Positions 1 to 7,677 of a stretch of DNA of 64,000 bases are shown here, piece by piece. The DNA lies in contig JAMPFD010000004.1 in the NCBI GenBank assembly GCA_023664625.1, positions 62,001 to 126,000 of the forward strand, read 5' to 3'. The DNA is from Bacillota bacterium (GTDB taxonomy: Bacteria; Bacteroidota; Bacteroidia; Bacteroidales; Bacteroidaceae). Numbering within the stretch: the first letter of the stretch is position 1; each line of letters opens with the position of its first letter. The position numbers and the translations under genes were made by a program. Below the pieces are notes generated by a model that saw only the letters and a list, made by a program, of their open reading frames with translations, made no database searches and was not told where the DNA came from.

Positions 1-320
1 AGAGCTACGAAGTTCTTGACCTGCATAGGAGCGAGATCAAGTCCAGTAACCTGGCTCTGAACATTCTCCAGCATTTCTTTCATGTATCCAGGTTTGTCCA
101 GACCGAGGAATATTTTGCCATCCTTGTCCACAAGGATCTGCAGAACCTCTGTTTCCGGAACTTTGATTTCTGACACTGAGCCAGGCGTATTGACCTTTAC
201 AGCCTCATTCTTCACGAATGTTGATGTCAACATGAAGAAAGTGAGGAGCAGGACCATGACATCTGACATCGGGGTCATATCAATCCAGACGTCGGCTTTC
301 TTAATTTTTACTTTACCCAT
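1..320 (-). CDS. exbD: ExbD/TolR-family biopolymer transport protein (partial, runs off the left edge)
   Basis: The first 106 residues are visible, from the ATG at 318-320; the 3' end lies outside the window. The product begins MGKVKIKKADVWIDMTPMSD, and one membrane helix (VMVLLLTFFMLTSTF) follows. The Asp just before this helix (MSD) matches the proton-responsive Asp of ExbD/TolR. A periplasmic domain then begins. Such proteins form a proton channel with ExbB and energise TonB-dependent outer-membrane transport. The ExbB-like gene ends 33 nt upstream on the same strand, so the two probably form an operon. Family assignment is firm; the exact partner (TonB or another system) is inferred. Confidence 0.9.
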   Translation of the reverse strand, partial: MGKVKIKKADVWIDMTPMSDVMVLLLTFFMLTSTFVKNEAVKVNTPGSVSEIKVPETEVLQILVDKDGKIFLGLDKPGYMKEMLENVQSQVTGLDLAPMQVKNFVA

Positions 321-353
321 AGCGATAAAAGTTTTAAAGGGTTAGTAAAAAGA

Positions 354-1187
354 TTAAGCCTCTTCGTGGTTAGCCTCGTATGTCTTAGCAATTGTGTAAC
401 CAACCTCGTCAAGAGCGTAAGTAAGCTTATCGATCTTGTTAGAGTAGAAGTTATAAGCAATAACAGCACACCAAGAAGTCAAGATACCTGATGCAGTATT
501 AACGAGGGCCTCAGAGATACCTGTAGAAAGTTCGAGAGAGTCACCACCGCCACCAGCTGCGAGGGCTGCGAATGACTTGATCATACCAACCACAGTACCG
601 AAGAGGGCTGTCAGAGTACCGAGAGTAACGAGAGTTGCAAGGATAGGCATGTTCATCTGGAGAGTAGGCATCTCGAGCTGTACAGCCTCCTCGTGAGCCT
701 GCTGAATCTTGGAAACCTTCTGTTCCTTCTTAATACCTGTAGTTGCCTCCATCTCCTTGTAAGCCTTGAGAGAAGCAGAGACCACGTTACCGACAACACC
801 CTGCTGCTTGTCGCAGAGCTGCTGAGCCTTAGCGAGGTCGTTAGCTGCGAGAGCTGCCTTCACCTCAGCAACGAACTTAGCGAGCTTGCCCTTACCGTTA
901 GCTGTTGAGAGAGCGAGACCGCGCTCTACAGAGAGAGCTACCACTGTGAAGAGGAGAGTGATGATCACAGGAACGACGATACCACCCTTATAGATTGTAC
1001 CGAGGAGGTTTCCTGGAAGAGGAGCGTTAGCGTTGTCGCCACCCTGGAAGTTGGAAGGGTTACCGAGCACGAGCTCATAGAATGCTACACCTGCGATGAA
1101 GCAGAGTACGATAATCCAAATCGCTGCGCGAACACCCTGGAAGCCCTGCTTCTTCTGTGCAGGAGCTACTTTCTGTGAATTTGCCAT
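354..1187 (-). CDS. exbB: MotA/TolQ/ExbB proton channel family protein
   Basis: This 277-residue inner-membrane protein has an N-terminal helix (about 22-42), a second helix (about 68-90), a long cytoplasmic loop rich in Ala, Lys and Gln (about 95-175), and two C-terminal helices (about 180-205 and 225-250). That layout is typical of ExbB/TolQ/MotA. The segment TLGTLTALFGTVVGMIKSF fits the conserved third-helix region of the family. It is longer at the N-terminus than E. coli ExbB, as is common in Bacteroidota. With the ExbD gene directly downstream it would form the proton-motive-force motor for TonB-type transport. A TAnnTTTG box lies about 70 nt upstream of the ATG. Confidence 0.9.
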   Translation of the reverse strand: MANSQKVAPAQKKQGFQGVRAAIWIIVLCFIAGVAFYELVLGNPSNFQGGDNANAPLPGNLLGTIYKGGIVVPVIITLLFTVVALSVERGLALSTANGKGKLAKFVAEVKAALAANDLAKAQQLCDKQQGVVGNVVSASLKAYKEMEATTGIKKEQKVSKIQQAHEEAVQLEMPTLQMNMPILATLVTLGTLTALFGTVVGMIKSFAALAAGGGGDSLELSTGISEALVNTASGILTSWCAVIAYNFYSNKIDKLTYALDEVGYTIAKTYEANHEEA

Positions 1188-1256
1188 AATTGATTTTTGT
1201 TTAGATTTAGTTATAAATATTGATTAGAAATAAGATTCTACCATTGTTTTTCCTCG

Positions 1257-1264
1257 CAAAGATA
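1257..1264 (-). promoter_or_regulatory. -7 promoter box for exbB-exbD
   Basis: On the minus strand this reads TATCTTTG, which matches the Bacteroidota -7 consensus TAnnTTTG. It lies about 70 nt before the exbB start. No clear -33 TTTG is seen at the usual distance, so the call is moderate. Confidence 0.5.
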
Positions 1265-1341
1265 CGCAATTTATTTGAATAGTCTCCTTGTTTAAGGAAT
1301 TTTAACTGCGTTTACTGTCAAAAAACATCAATTCCATTGCT

Positions 1342-2535
1342 TTATTTAAGCAGTGCGAGACATTCTTTAATTCTACGCATGGCCTCAACGATATTCTCGT
1401 CGCTTGTGGCATAACTCATGCGGAAACACTCAGGAGAGCCGAACGCGTCTCCCGCCACTGTTGCCACATGTCCCTTCTCAAGCAGATAGAGAGCAAGGTC
1501 TGTGGATGTCTGTATGACATTACCTTCAAAACTCTTACCGAAGAAACTTGAGCATTTAGGGAACAGGTAGAATGCTCCATGCGGGTCATTCACCTCCAGC
1601 CCGGGAATATCCTTGGCAAGTTTTACTATAAGATTCTTGCGGCGTTCAAAGGCTTTACGCATATCCTCGACGCACTGCTGGTCGCCTGCGAAGGCGGCCT
1701 CCGCGGCTTTCTGCGACACGGAACACGGGCCGGAAGTATACTGTCCCTGAAGTTTATTACATCCCTTCACTATCCACTCAGGAGCGGCAATAAATCCTAT
1801 GCGCCAGCCTGTCATGGCGTATGCCTTTGAGACACCATTGATAACGACAACACGGTCCTTTATGTCAGCGAACTCTGCCATGGAAGCATGCTTGCCGACA
1901 TAATTGATATGCTCATATATTTCGTCAGCTATGACTATCACGCGCTCATGCTTCAGGAGCACATTCTTCAAGGCCTCAAGTTCCTCCTTGCTATATACAG
2001 AACCTGTAGGATTGGACGGTGAACAGAGGATTATGGCACGCGTCTTCGGGGTAATGGCTGTCTCAAGCTGTTCCGGAGTAATTTTGAAGTCATGCTCTAT
2101 CGGAGCTTCCACAAAGACAGGAGTGCCTTCTGCCAGAAGAACCATCTGCGGATAGGACACCCAATAGGGAGCCGGAATGATTACCTCGTCACCGGCATTG
2201 ACGAGGGCCATTATGGTATTGCATACAGACTGTTTGGCGCCGTTTGAACAAAGTATCTGTGAAACTTCGTAATCAAGACCGTTTTCCTTTTTCAGCTTAT
2301 TGACGATAGCCTTTCGCAGTTCCGGGTATCCCGGCACGGGACTATAGCGGCTCCAGTTTTCCTCCACAGCCTTGATTGCGGCAGCCTTGATATGTTCCGG
2401 AGTGTTAAAGTCAGGTTCACCCACACTGAGATTGATGACGTCAATTCCCTGTGCTTTCATCTCCGAGCTTTTCTGTGACATCGCAAGGGTTGCGGATGGT
2501 GCCAGACGGTTCAAACGATCTGATAAATTTGACAT
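1342..2535 (-). CDS. aspC: Pyridoxal-phosphate aspartate aminotransferase (class I)
   Basis: The product of 397 residues starts MSNLSDRLNRLAPSATLAMS. It transfers the amino group of aspartate to 2-oxoglutarate with a PLP cofactor. Family landmarks are visible: VINLSVGEPDFNTPEHIK near the N-terminus, CSPSNPTGSVY, IADEIYEHINY for the PLP-contacting Asp and Tyr, and the PLP-lysine motif NGVSKAYAMTGWRIGF. The subgroup resembles the 1-beta type found in Bacteroidota and Firmicutes. A longer ORF begins at 2580, but a TAnnTTTG box at 2578-2585 overlaps that start. The start at 2535 is therefore preferred, and it also fits the family length. Confidence 0.93.
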   Translation of the reverse strand: MSNLSDRLNRLAPSATLAMSQKSSEMKAQGIDVINLSVGEPDFNTPEHIKAAAIKAVEENWSRYSPVPGYPELRKAIVNKLKKENGLDYEVSQILCSNGAKQSVCNTIMALVNAGDEVIIPAPYWVSYPQMVLLAEGTPVFVEAPIEHDFKITPEQLETAITPKTRAIILCSPSNPTGSVYSKEELEALKNVLLKHERVIVIADEIYEHINYVGKHASMAEFADIKDRVVVINGVSKAYAMTGWRIGFIAAPEWIVKGCNKLQGQYTSGPCSVSQKAAEAAFAGDQQCVEDMRKAFERRKNLIVKLAKDIPGLEVNDPHGAFYLFPKCSSFFGKSFEGNVIQTSTDLALYLLEKGHVATVAGDAFGSPECFRMSYATSDENIVEAMRRIKECLALLK

Positions 2536-2577
2536 AGCAATTCCGTTTTTACTTGTTGTTTTATTTGTTAATCTCTG

Positions 2578-2585
2578 CAAAATTA
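2578..2585 (-). promoter_or_regulatory. -7 promoter box for the aminotransferase gene
   Basis: The minus strand reads TAATTTTG, a match to TAnnTTTG, 43 nt upstream of the preferred start at 2535. It argues against the longer in-frame start at 2580. The -33 box is weak. Confidence 0.45.
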
Positions 2586-2800
2586 ATCATTTTTATTCGT
2601 TTTTGCTAATATTTGCTACACTTTTCCATCTCTCTTTTGTTCTTTTAACGTATTATTCCACATGAGCATCAATGCCAAAAGAGCAGCCTGTACGGTTCGG
2701 AACAGCAATGGCCGGAAAGGAACTTTCCAAAACATGCATGCACAACCGGCTATCCACATGGCTTACAGGCATAGAAAAAGCATAAAAGTCACATAAAACA

Positions 2801-2881
2801 AAAGGTTACCTTTTGTCATGTAAAAGGTAACCTTTAACCATACGGACCGTTACCTTTTATTGTGCAAAAGGTAACGGTCCG
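2801..2881. repeat. Two tandem perfect hairpins (GGTTACC / GGTAACC repeat family)
   Basis: Hairpin 1 pairs 2801-2814 with 2822-2835: 14 bp, perfect, with a 7-nt loop. Hairpin 2 pairs 2843-2858 with 2866-2881: 16 bp, perfect, with a 7-nt loop. Both stems contain AAAGGTAAC. They lie about 80 nt downstream of the lptF/lptG stop in a 380-nt gap without genes, so they could end that transcript. A related, less regular copy lies at 29891-29968 and shares the leading TAAAACAAAAGGT, which suggests a dispersed intergenic repeat rather than a one-off terminator. Confidence 0.8.
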
Positions 2882-2963
2882 CCTATCTGCTGCCATTGAC
2901 GGCCTTTATGCAACGTTCCCGGAGCTTCGGCAGTCCGATGCCTTATTATGACTTGCGGACTAT

Positions 2964-4880
2964 TCACGCCCCCTTATTATATAATAATGTGTCTATCTTC
3001 GCCGTCATCACTTCATTGAGTTCAAGTATCTTTTTCAAATCCGTGAAAAGACGCAGGCGGAAACGCCACATCCTGACATAAAGGAACGCCCCTACCGGAA
3101 ACAGTACAAATGCAGCAATATTCATCCAACGGCGGTCAAAAGGACGTGTGTGTGCCTTTACAGATACGACAGGATACTGTTTCAGAATCCTCATGACATC
3201 CTTCTCCCTTGTATTGCCCAGATCCTCCATTACGCTTTCCAGTTCCATGACGATACGCTCCACTTCCTTGTCAGGGACATAAAAGAAGAAGACCTTTATT
3301 ATGTCAGGCATCAGCCACAGGCGATGCTTTTGTGTATAGGCAGCAATGTCGTCCGTAATCTGTCGCAACCTGTCACGGTCGCCAGCGTAGTCCGGCTCGT
3401 CTATCACGACCTGCTTCATCGTGATGCGGCGTTTCAGCCTCAAGCCGAGGATTTTTCTGAAAATGTCAACATACATATCCATGTTAAAGACGACAGAATC
3501 CTTATTTGCCTTGTATGTGAAGAACACTGCGGTAGGAATCAGCACGGCAGGAGCAATGCCCTTTGCGAACCATACAGGCCAGTCGCCTATTCGCGCCATG
3601 CGGAAGCCTGTATTGTCAAGGATATAGAAGATAATGAACACCACGACGGAGATTATCACCGGCACACCGAGGCCGCCTTTCCTGATTATGGCTCCGAGAG
3701 GAGCTCCTATGAAAAAGAAAATAAGACATAGAGAGGCCGTCGTAAACTTGTTTATCCATTCCAGATAATGCTCACGCACAATCTGATGTCCGTCCTTGGA
3801 CATCAGACCGCCGAAAGCAAGGAAATCCTTGGCCATCCTCACCTCGCTGACCATCTGGGTCAAGGCTGTCCGCTGATTGTCCGCCGGAAGTCCGGCATAA
3901 ACGCTGTCAGGATCAAACTCCTTTCCCCCTGCTTTAGCAAGACGTGCGCCTGTAACGGAATCGCGCTTTTCAGGAACATATCTCGTGAAATACTGTCTGT
4001 TGACATCCGACAGTATCGACCTGCCGACACTGTCTATTGCATGGCGTGTCTTCACAAGGCCGTCCCTTATGGCCGAGATGCTCTTTCCGCGGGCATCACC
4101 GGCAAATACATCATTGTCAACTTCAAGGTCGTCATTGTAGTCAAGCACAATACGCTTGCTTACGAATGTCTCCCTACGGTAAGGGACATTGCTTGTACCG
4201 GCCATCTCCTGCGACTTCATGTTCTCAAACCATTCTCCCGCCTGAAGCGTAAGCACAATATGATGCTTGTCGGCAGTGGACTGCAGACGTCCTGAATCCG
4301 CAAGGATTATCGCAGCATCTTCAAATGAATCAGTCATCCTGTAAATCATCACACCGTACAGCATTCCCGTACCTACGTCTTTTTTCTGAACATACAGGTT
4401 GCAGTCCGGTATGCCGTCGTAGAACACTCCTTCTGGAATTTCCAGCTCCGGACTCTTCTGCTTCATTGCGACAAGCAACTGCGCCATTTTCTTATGGCAT
4501 TCCGGTGCAATGTCGTTCTGAAAGAAATATGAGCCGGCAGTTATGAAGAGGGCTATGACAATCAGGGAACGGAATGCCTGCATCAGCGATATGCCTGCAG
4601 CCTTTATGGCTGTCAGTTCGGAACTCTCGCCAAGATTGCCGAAAGCTATCAGGGAAGACAACAGGATCGCAAGAGGCATGGCCTGAGGAACGAGCATCAG
4701 ACCCATATAAAAGAAAAACTTCGCCAGCACTTCCAGCGACAGTCCTTTACCGATAAGCTCATCGACATAACGCCACAGAAACTGCATCATCAGCACAAAC
4801 TGACAGATGAAGAACGTGCCGGCAAAAAGAAGTCCGAACTGCTTGGCTATGAATATATCAAGTTTCTTTATTCTGAACAT
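2964..4880 (-). CDS. LptF/LptG family permease (YjgP/YjgQ)
   Basis: This 638-residue membrane protein starts MFRIKKLDIFIAKQFGLLFA. It belongs to the transmembrane subunits of the ABC exporter that moves lipopolysaccharide from the inner membrane to the outer membrane. It shows three N-terminal helices, a long periplasmic beta-rich domain (about 150-360), and three further helices (TTASLCLIFFFIGAPLGAII and onward). A Bacteroidota-type extension of about 190 residues follows, with two more hydrophobic segments. At 638 residues it is much longer than E. coli LptF or LptG (about 360). An upstream ATG at 4931 lies inside the -7 promoter box, so the start at 4880 was chosen. Whether it acts as LptF or LptG cannot be told from sequence alone. 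Confidence 0.9.
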   Translation of the reverse strand: MFRIKKLDIFIAKQFGLLFAGTFFICQFVLMMQFLWRYVDELIGKGLSLEVLAKFFFYMGLMLVPQAMPLAILLSSLIAFGNLGESSELTAIKAAGISLMQAFRSLIVIALFITAGSYFFQNDIAPECHKKMAQLLVAMKQKSPELEIPEGVFYDGIPDCNLYVQKKDVGTGMLYGVMIYRMTDSFEDAAIILADSGRLQSTADKHHIVLTLQAGEWFENMKSQEMAGTSNVPYRRETFVSKRIVLDYNDDLEVDNDVFAGDARGKSISAIRDGLVKTRHAIDSVGRSILSDVNRQYFTRYVPEKRDSVTGARLAKAGGKEFDPDSVYAGLPADNQRTALTQMVSEVRMAKDFLAFGGLMSKDGHQIVREHYLEWINKFTTASLCLIFFFIGAPLGAIIRKGGLGVPVIISVVVFIIFYILDNTGFRMARIGDWPVWFAKGIAPAVLIPTAVFFTYKANKDSVVFNMDMYVDIFRKILGLRLKRRITMKQVVIDEPDYAGDRDRLRQITDDIAAYTQKHRLWLMPDIIKVFFFYVPDKEVERIVMELESVMEDLGNTREKDVMRILKQYPVVSVKAHTRPFDRRWMNIAAFVLFPVGAFLYVRMWRFRLRLFTDLKKILELNEVMTAKIDTLLYNKGA

Positions 4881-4928
4881 AAAACATTCCGTACGCATAC
4901 GCGCGTACATACAATATTTTTCGGGGTA

Positions 4929-4936
4929 CAAAGTTA
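4929..4936 (-). promoter_or_regulatory. -7 promoter box for the LptF/LptG permease gene
   Basis: The minus strand reads TAACTTTG, a match to TAnnTTTG, about 50 nt upstream of the chosen ATG at 4880. It is divergent from the tRNA promoter at 4997-5027. Confidence 0.5.
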
Positions 4937-4996
4937 GTAATAAAATCCCGAATAAAAGAAATTTTCAATATATTTGATAAAAAAAGTGCAATTCTC

Positions 4997-5038
4997 TTTG
5001 TCAATTCAAAAAAAATGACTACCTTTGCACTCGCTTTT
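4997..5038 (+). promoter_or_regulatory. Promoter of tRNA(CAU)
   Basis: TTTG at 4997-5000, a 19-nt spacer, and TACCTTTG at 5020-5027 form an ideal Bacteroidota promoter. The 34 nt at 5005-5038 are identical to the promoter segment of the tRNA-His gene (12667-12700, minus strand). Initiation is expected a few bases after 5027, leaving a short leader before the tRNA at 5054. Confidence 0.85.
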
Positions 5039-5053
5039 AAGAACAAGCGGTAT

Positions 5054-5127
5054 GGCGGGATAGCTCAGCTGGTTAGAGCGTCGGATTCATAATCCGGAGG
5101 TCGAGGGATCGTGACCCCCTCCCGCTA
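5054..5127 (+). tRNA. tRNA with CAU anticodon (elongator Met, or Ile2 if lysidine-modified)
   Basis: A 74-nt cloverleaf can be drawn. The acceptor stem is GGCGGGA/TCCCGCT with a terminal G-T pair, the D arm is GCTC/GAGC, and the anticodon arm is TCGGA-TTCATAA-TCCGG with anticodon CAT. CCA is not encoded. It lacks the run of three G-C pairs of initiator anticodon stems, so it is not the initiator. The T loop reads ATCGTGA, with A54 and T58 in place of the usual T54 and A58, and the T stem has one A-C mismatch. A promoter precedes it and a strong hairpin follows. Confidence 0.88.
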
Positions 5128-5129
5128 CG

Positions 5130-5167
5130 AAAAAAGACTTACGGAGTTTCACGTAAGTCTTTTTTTA
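5130..5167 (+). terminator. Rho-independent terminator of tRNA(CAU)
   Basis: An A-rich run and GACTTACG pair with CGTAAGTC and a run of T. The stem is about 13 bp, the loop about 8 nt, and the T tract is on the 3' side. It begins 3 nt after the tRNA. Confidence 0.85.
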
Positions 5168-5453
5168 TTTCATCCTCATTTTTTTGCATAGCAAGCAGGT
5201 CATCAGGAAATCAGCGTGAACATATGTATGCAGGAATAATAAACGACTGCGTCTGCCGACCGTATCGGTACTAAACATGGATTGCCGACGATGTAGGTTT
5301 GGCAAATGGGACAACTGCATCAAGAACCGCCGGATGCTGATGTGATTATGGTGTATAGACATCTATTATCCATGTATGCTTGTCATAATGGATAGCCCTG
5401 CAAACTTTATACGGAAACAAATCATCACCTAATCTCTATAAATTGAATATAAC
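5168..5453. other. Intergenic stretch without recognisable content
   Basis: The roughly 290 nt between the tRNA terminator and the next terminator hold no ORF with recognisable content, no promoter I would defend, and no clear repeat. Confidence 0.5.
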
Positions 5454-5499
5454 AAGAAAGCCCACACATATGTCAGGATGATAATGTGTGGGCTTTCTT
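5454..5499 (-). terminator. Terminator overlapping the stop codon of the T9SS-tailed gene
   Basis: AAGAAAGCCCACACA at 5454-5468 pairs perfectly with TGTGTGGGCTTTCTT at 5485-5499 around a 16-nt loop. For minus-strand transcription the stem ends in a T-rich stretch. It overlaps the stop codon at 5498-5500. Confidence 0.7.
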
Positions 5500-6592
5500 A
5501 TATCGCAAAGTATATTTTGTTCTTTGGCATTCCTGATAATAAGCTCAGTCTAAAATACTGTGCATATGGACAGGATAAGTAACTGTTGGAAATTGTCTCA
5601 TAATAATATTTTTTTGTTACAAATGTTTTTTCTTTTCTTATTTGTATTATACATACTTGTCTATTCAACATACTTAAATCTACAGAATCCACATGTCTCC
5701 TACTTACTATCAGCCTTCCAGAGGTATCATAAACGGAAATATCATCAACAATCTCACCGAATCCAACAAGACCGTCATGAATATCCATAGCTATAGGAAT
5801 ATCTTTGGGTGAGGAAACAGAAGTTGTATTATTCCATGCATCAAGAACTTCTTTGTCAATCATGTAATCATTGACCAAGATGGTATCACTGCAAAGTGAA
5901 TATCCAAATTTATTACGCGCGCACACTGTAAGAAACTGCATCCATTCCCAATCTGTACTTACAAGGTATTCATTTCCCGGATTATTAGTCACCTCTTCAG
6001 AATTGACATAGGTAAACTGATACGCATCATTTTCCGTCCCCATTATATGCAAGAAAGACAGTTCAGCAGGATTTCCAATACAATGCACTTTCATCTTGCA
6101 CTCTGTGCCACAAAAGAAGAATGTCTCAGGGTCAAAGTCATCATAAAACAATTCAACACTCATGATTTTCGGCTGTCGAGGAGCTAAATCCAACAAAAGA
6201 GGAATTTTCCCCAAAGATGGCAATACTTCTCCATACTGTTTATATTCATAACATATATAGCCTTTATAAATCACACTTCCAATAGTCCGATCCGTAAGTT
6301 TCGAAGCATTGAACCAGTTTACCTCTTCAACCATGTCCGGAGTAAATTCCAGAGTGGAAGAACCAGGCTTCAGCCGTACAGCTTCGCATTGACCGTCATG
6401 GCATTTAAGAACAAAAGACCAACTCAAACATTCTGCACCACAATGAAACAAGACCGTATCAGTAGCCATCATTGGCACAGTGGGGTCAAACGGTCTTCCA
6501 TCTTTATATGTCATACTAACAGAACTGCCCGTCTGTGACCATCCTAACAGAGACGACAATATTGAGAATAAAATTACAAATGGTTTTTCCAT
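5498..6592 (-). CDS. Secreted protein with T9SS-type C-terminal sorting tail, function unknown
   Basis: The product has 364 residues. It begins with a signal peptide (MEKPFVILFSILSSLLGWSQ, cleavage near Gln20). No enzyme family is recognised. The middle holds several Cys (FHCGAEC, FFCGTEC) that could form disulphides. Near residue 290 a module ISVYDTSGRLIVS followed by VCIIQIRKEKTFVTKKY matches the type A T9SS sorting domain. Such tails normally end at the protein C-terminus. Here about 30 extra residues follow, and the DNA for ISNSYLS is a copy of a dispersed repeat end (5576-5594), so the original stop seems to have been lost by insertion. Export through the T9SS regulated by PorX and PorW in this window is inferred. 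Confidence 0.7.
   Translation of the reverse strand: MEKPFVILFSILSSLLGWSQTGSSVSMTYKDGRPFDPTVPMMATDTVLFHCGAECLSWSFVLKCHDGQCEAVRLKPGSSTLEFTPDMVEEVNWFNASKLTDRTIGSVIYKGYICYEYKQYGEVLPSLGKIPLLLDLAPRQPKIMSVELFYDDFDPETFFFCGTECKMKVHCIGNPAELSFLHIMGTENDAYQFTYVNSEEVTNNPGNEYLVSTDWEWMQFLTVCARNKFGYSLCSDTILVNDYMIDKEVLDAWNNTTSVSSPKDIPIAMDIHDGLVGFGEIVDDISVYDTSGRLIVSRRHVDSVDLSMLNRQVCIIQIRKEKTFVTKKYYYETISNSYLSCPYAQYFRLSLLSGMPKNKIYFAI
5576..5594. repeat. Solo copy of a dispersed inverted-repeat end
   Basis: TAAGTAACTGTTGGAAATT differs by one base from the left end (7506-7524) of the small element at 7506-7597. It lies inside the 3' part of the T9SS-tailed gene and supplies codons beyond the normal end of the sorting domain. 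Confidence 0.7.
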
Positions 6593-7185
6593 TTAATTAT
6601 TTTCTTTACACGTTTCACATTTCCATCGCTATCAATGTATTTCAGGATGTAAACACCAGCGTCAATGTCCTCCAATTCCTCCAAACCACTACAGATCCTA
6701 CACTTGAATTAAAGCTTCACATACTCTCATGTCTGACCTTATTTCTGAAATATATTCACAACTGCTTATATCTCCGTCTATCGTAATGTAATTCTTATCT
6801 ATTTCTGACATAGGTGGCACAAGAAATTTATCTTGCAGAATGTGCAATATGTCTTGTAACAGCCGTCAGCCTGCAACAATTCCAGTTTCCGGTCAAAATC
6901 AGTAACAGTCATACCATTTTAACGTCATCATAGGTTGGAGATATCACAGGCAGTCTTTACCGCCACAAGTAGGGAGTCTGGCACCGGATAAGTAGAATTA
7001 TCTGTATCAATTACAATTCGTCCTGTATGCTTCGAGGACGTTCTCTGACCTTTAGCTGTAGAAGATATAGCAAATGACATACCTGTTTCAGCTTCGATAT
7101 TTGTCTCCAAGACATTTTCACCTTGAGCAAATGCCAATATAGGGAAAAACAAGGCAAAATAAAATACAATTCTTTTTCTACTCAT
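6579..7185 (-). pseudogene. Decayed gene for a small secreted T9SS-tailed protein
   Basis: The ATG at 7185 opens a signal peptide (MSRKRIVFYFALFFPILAFA) and an 85-residue frame that stops at 6928. Further codons continue in shifted frames: VTDFDRKLELLQADGCYKTY, then DKNYITIDGDISSCEYISEI, then LEELEDIDAGVYILKYIDSD and GNVKRVKKII, the last being a typical T9SS sorting tail. At least three frame or stop lesions separate these pieces. The likely ancestor was a secreted protein of about 200 residues. It lies directly upstream of another T9SS-tailed gene and may be a relative. The lesions are not at long homopolymers, so decay is more likely than switching. Confidence 0.7.
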
Positions 7186-7631
7186 AACTATAAAGAATAT
7201 TTTTCAAAAAATTACACATATAATGTTAGTTTTCAAAAAACAGCAAACAAAAGTTAACACACAACATTCATTAAGAACTAAATAAGTTCATTTTATAGTG
7301 TCAATACATAAAAAGTAATTAGCCTCTACAAATGTCACCCACAGAAGCCTGTCACCCATATAAATCAGGCATACAGGTCAAACATTTACGGCATCACCAA
7401 CTTTTTCAAGGGCTTTCTTATCCCGAACCCGCACATTATAGAATAAGTTGTTGACCTCAGTTATTCAAACACATTCTCATACATTTTTCGCCATTTATCT
7501 TTATATAAGTAACTGCTGGAAATTTATTTATACTAAAAAATAACTGCGTTTTCGTGAGAAAACATTATATTATAAAATAATTTTCAATAGTTACTTATCC
7601 CCTATATCTTATCAACTTCGCATTCACGTAA
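7186..7631. other. Intergenic region holding a small inverted-repeat element
   Basis: About 450 nt of AT-rich sequence. The only structure found is the element at 7506-7597. No gene was recognised. Confidence 0.5.
7506..7597. mobile_element. MITE-like element of 92 bp with 19-bp terminal inverted repeats
   Basis: The left end TAAGTAACTGCTGGAAATT and the right end (inverted) TAAGTAACTATTGAAAATT agree at 16 of 19 positions. The 30 nt at 7566-7595 are repeated exactly, inverted, at 26629-26658, where they form one end of a 455-bp element. An internal AAATAACTGYGTTTT stretch is also shared. No coding capacity is present. Being non-autonomous and mobile is inferred from the ends. Confidence 0.6.
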
Positions 7632-7672
7632 AAAAGAAGTGACCCTGCAAATTTTACAGAATCACTTCTTTT
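7632..7672 (-). terminator. Terminator of the GH51-GH3 operon
   Basis: AAAGAAGTGA at 7633-7642 pairs with TCACTTCTTT at 7662-7671 around a 19-nt loop, a few bases after the GH3 stop, with a T run on the minus strand. Confidence 0.7.
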
Positions 7673-7677
7673 ATTTA

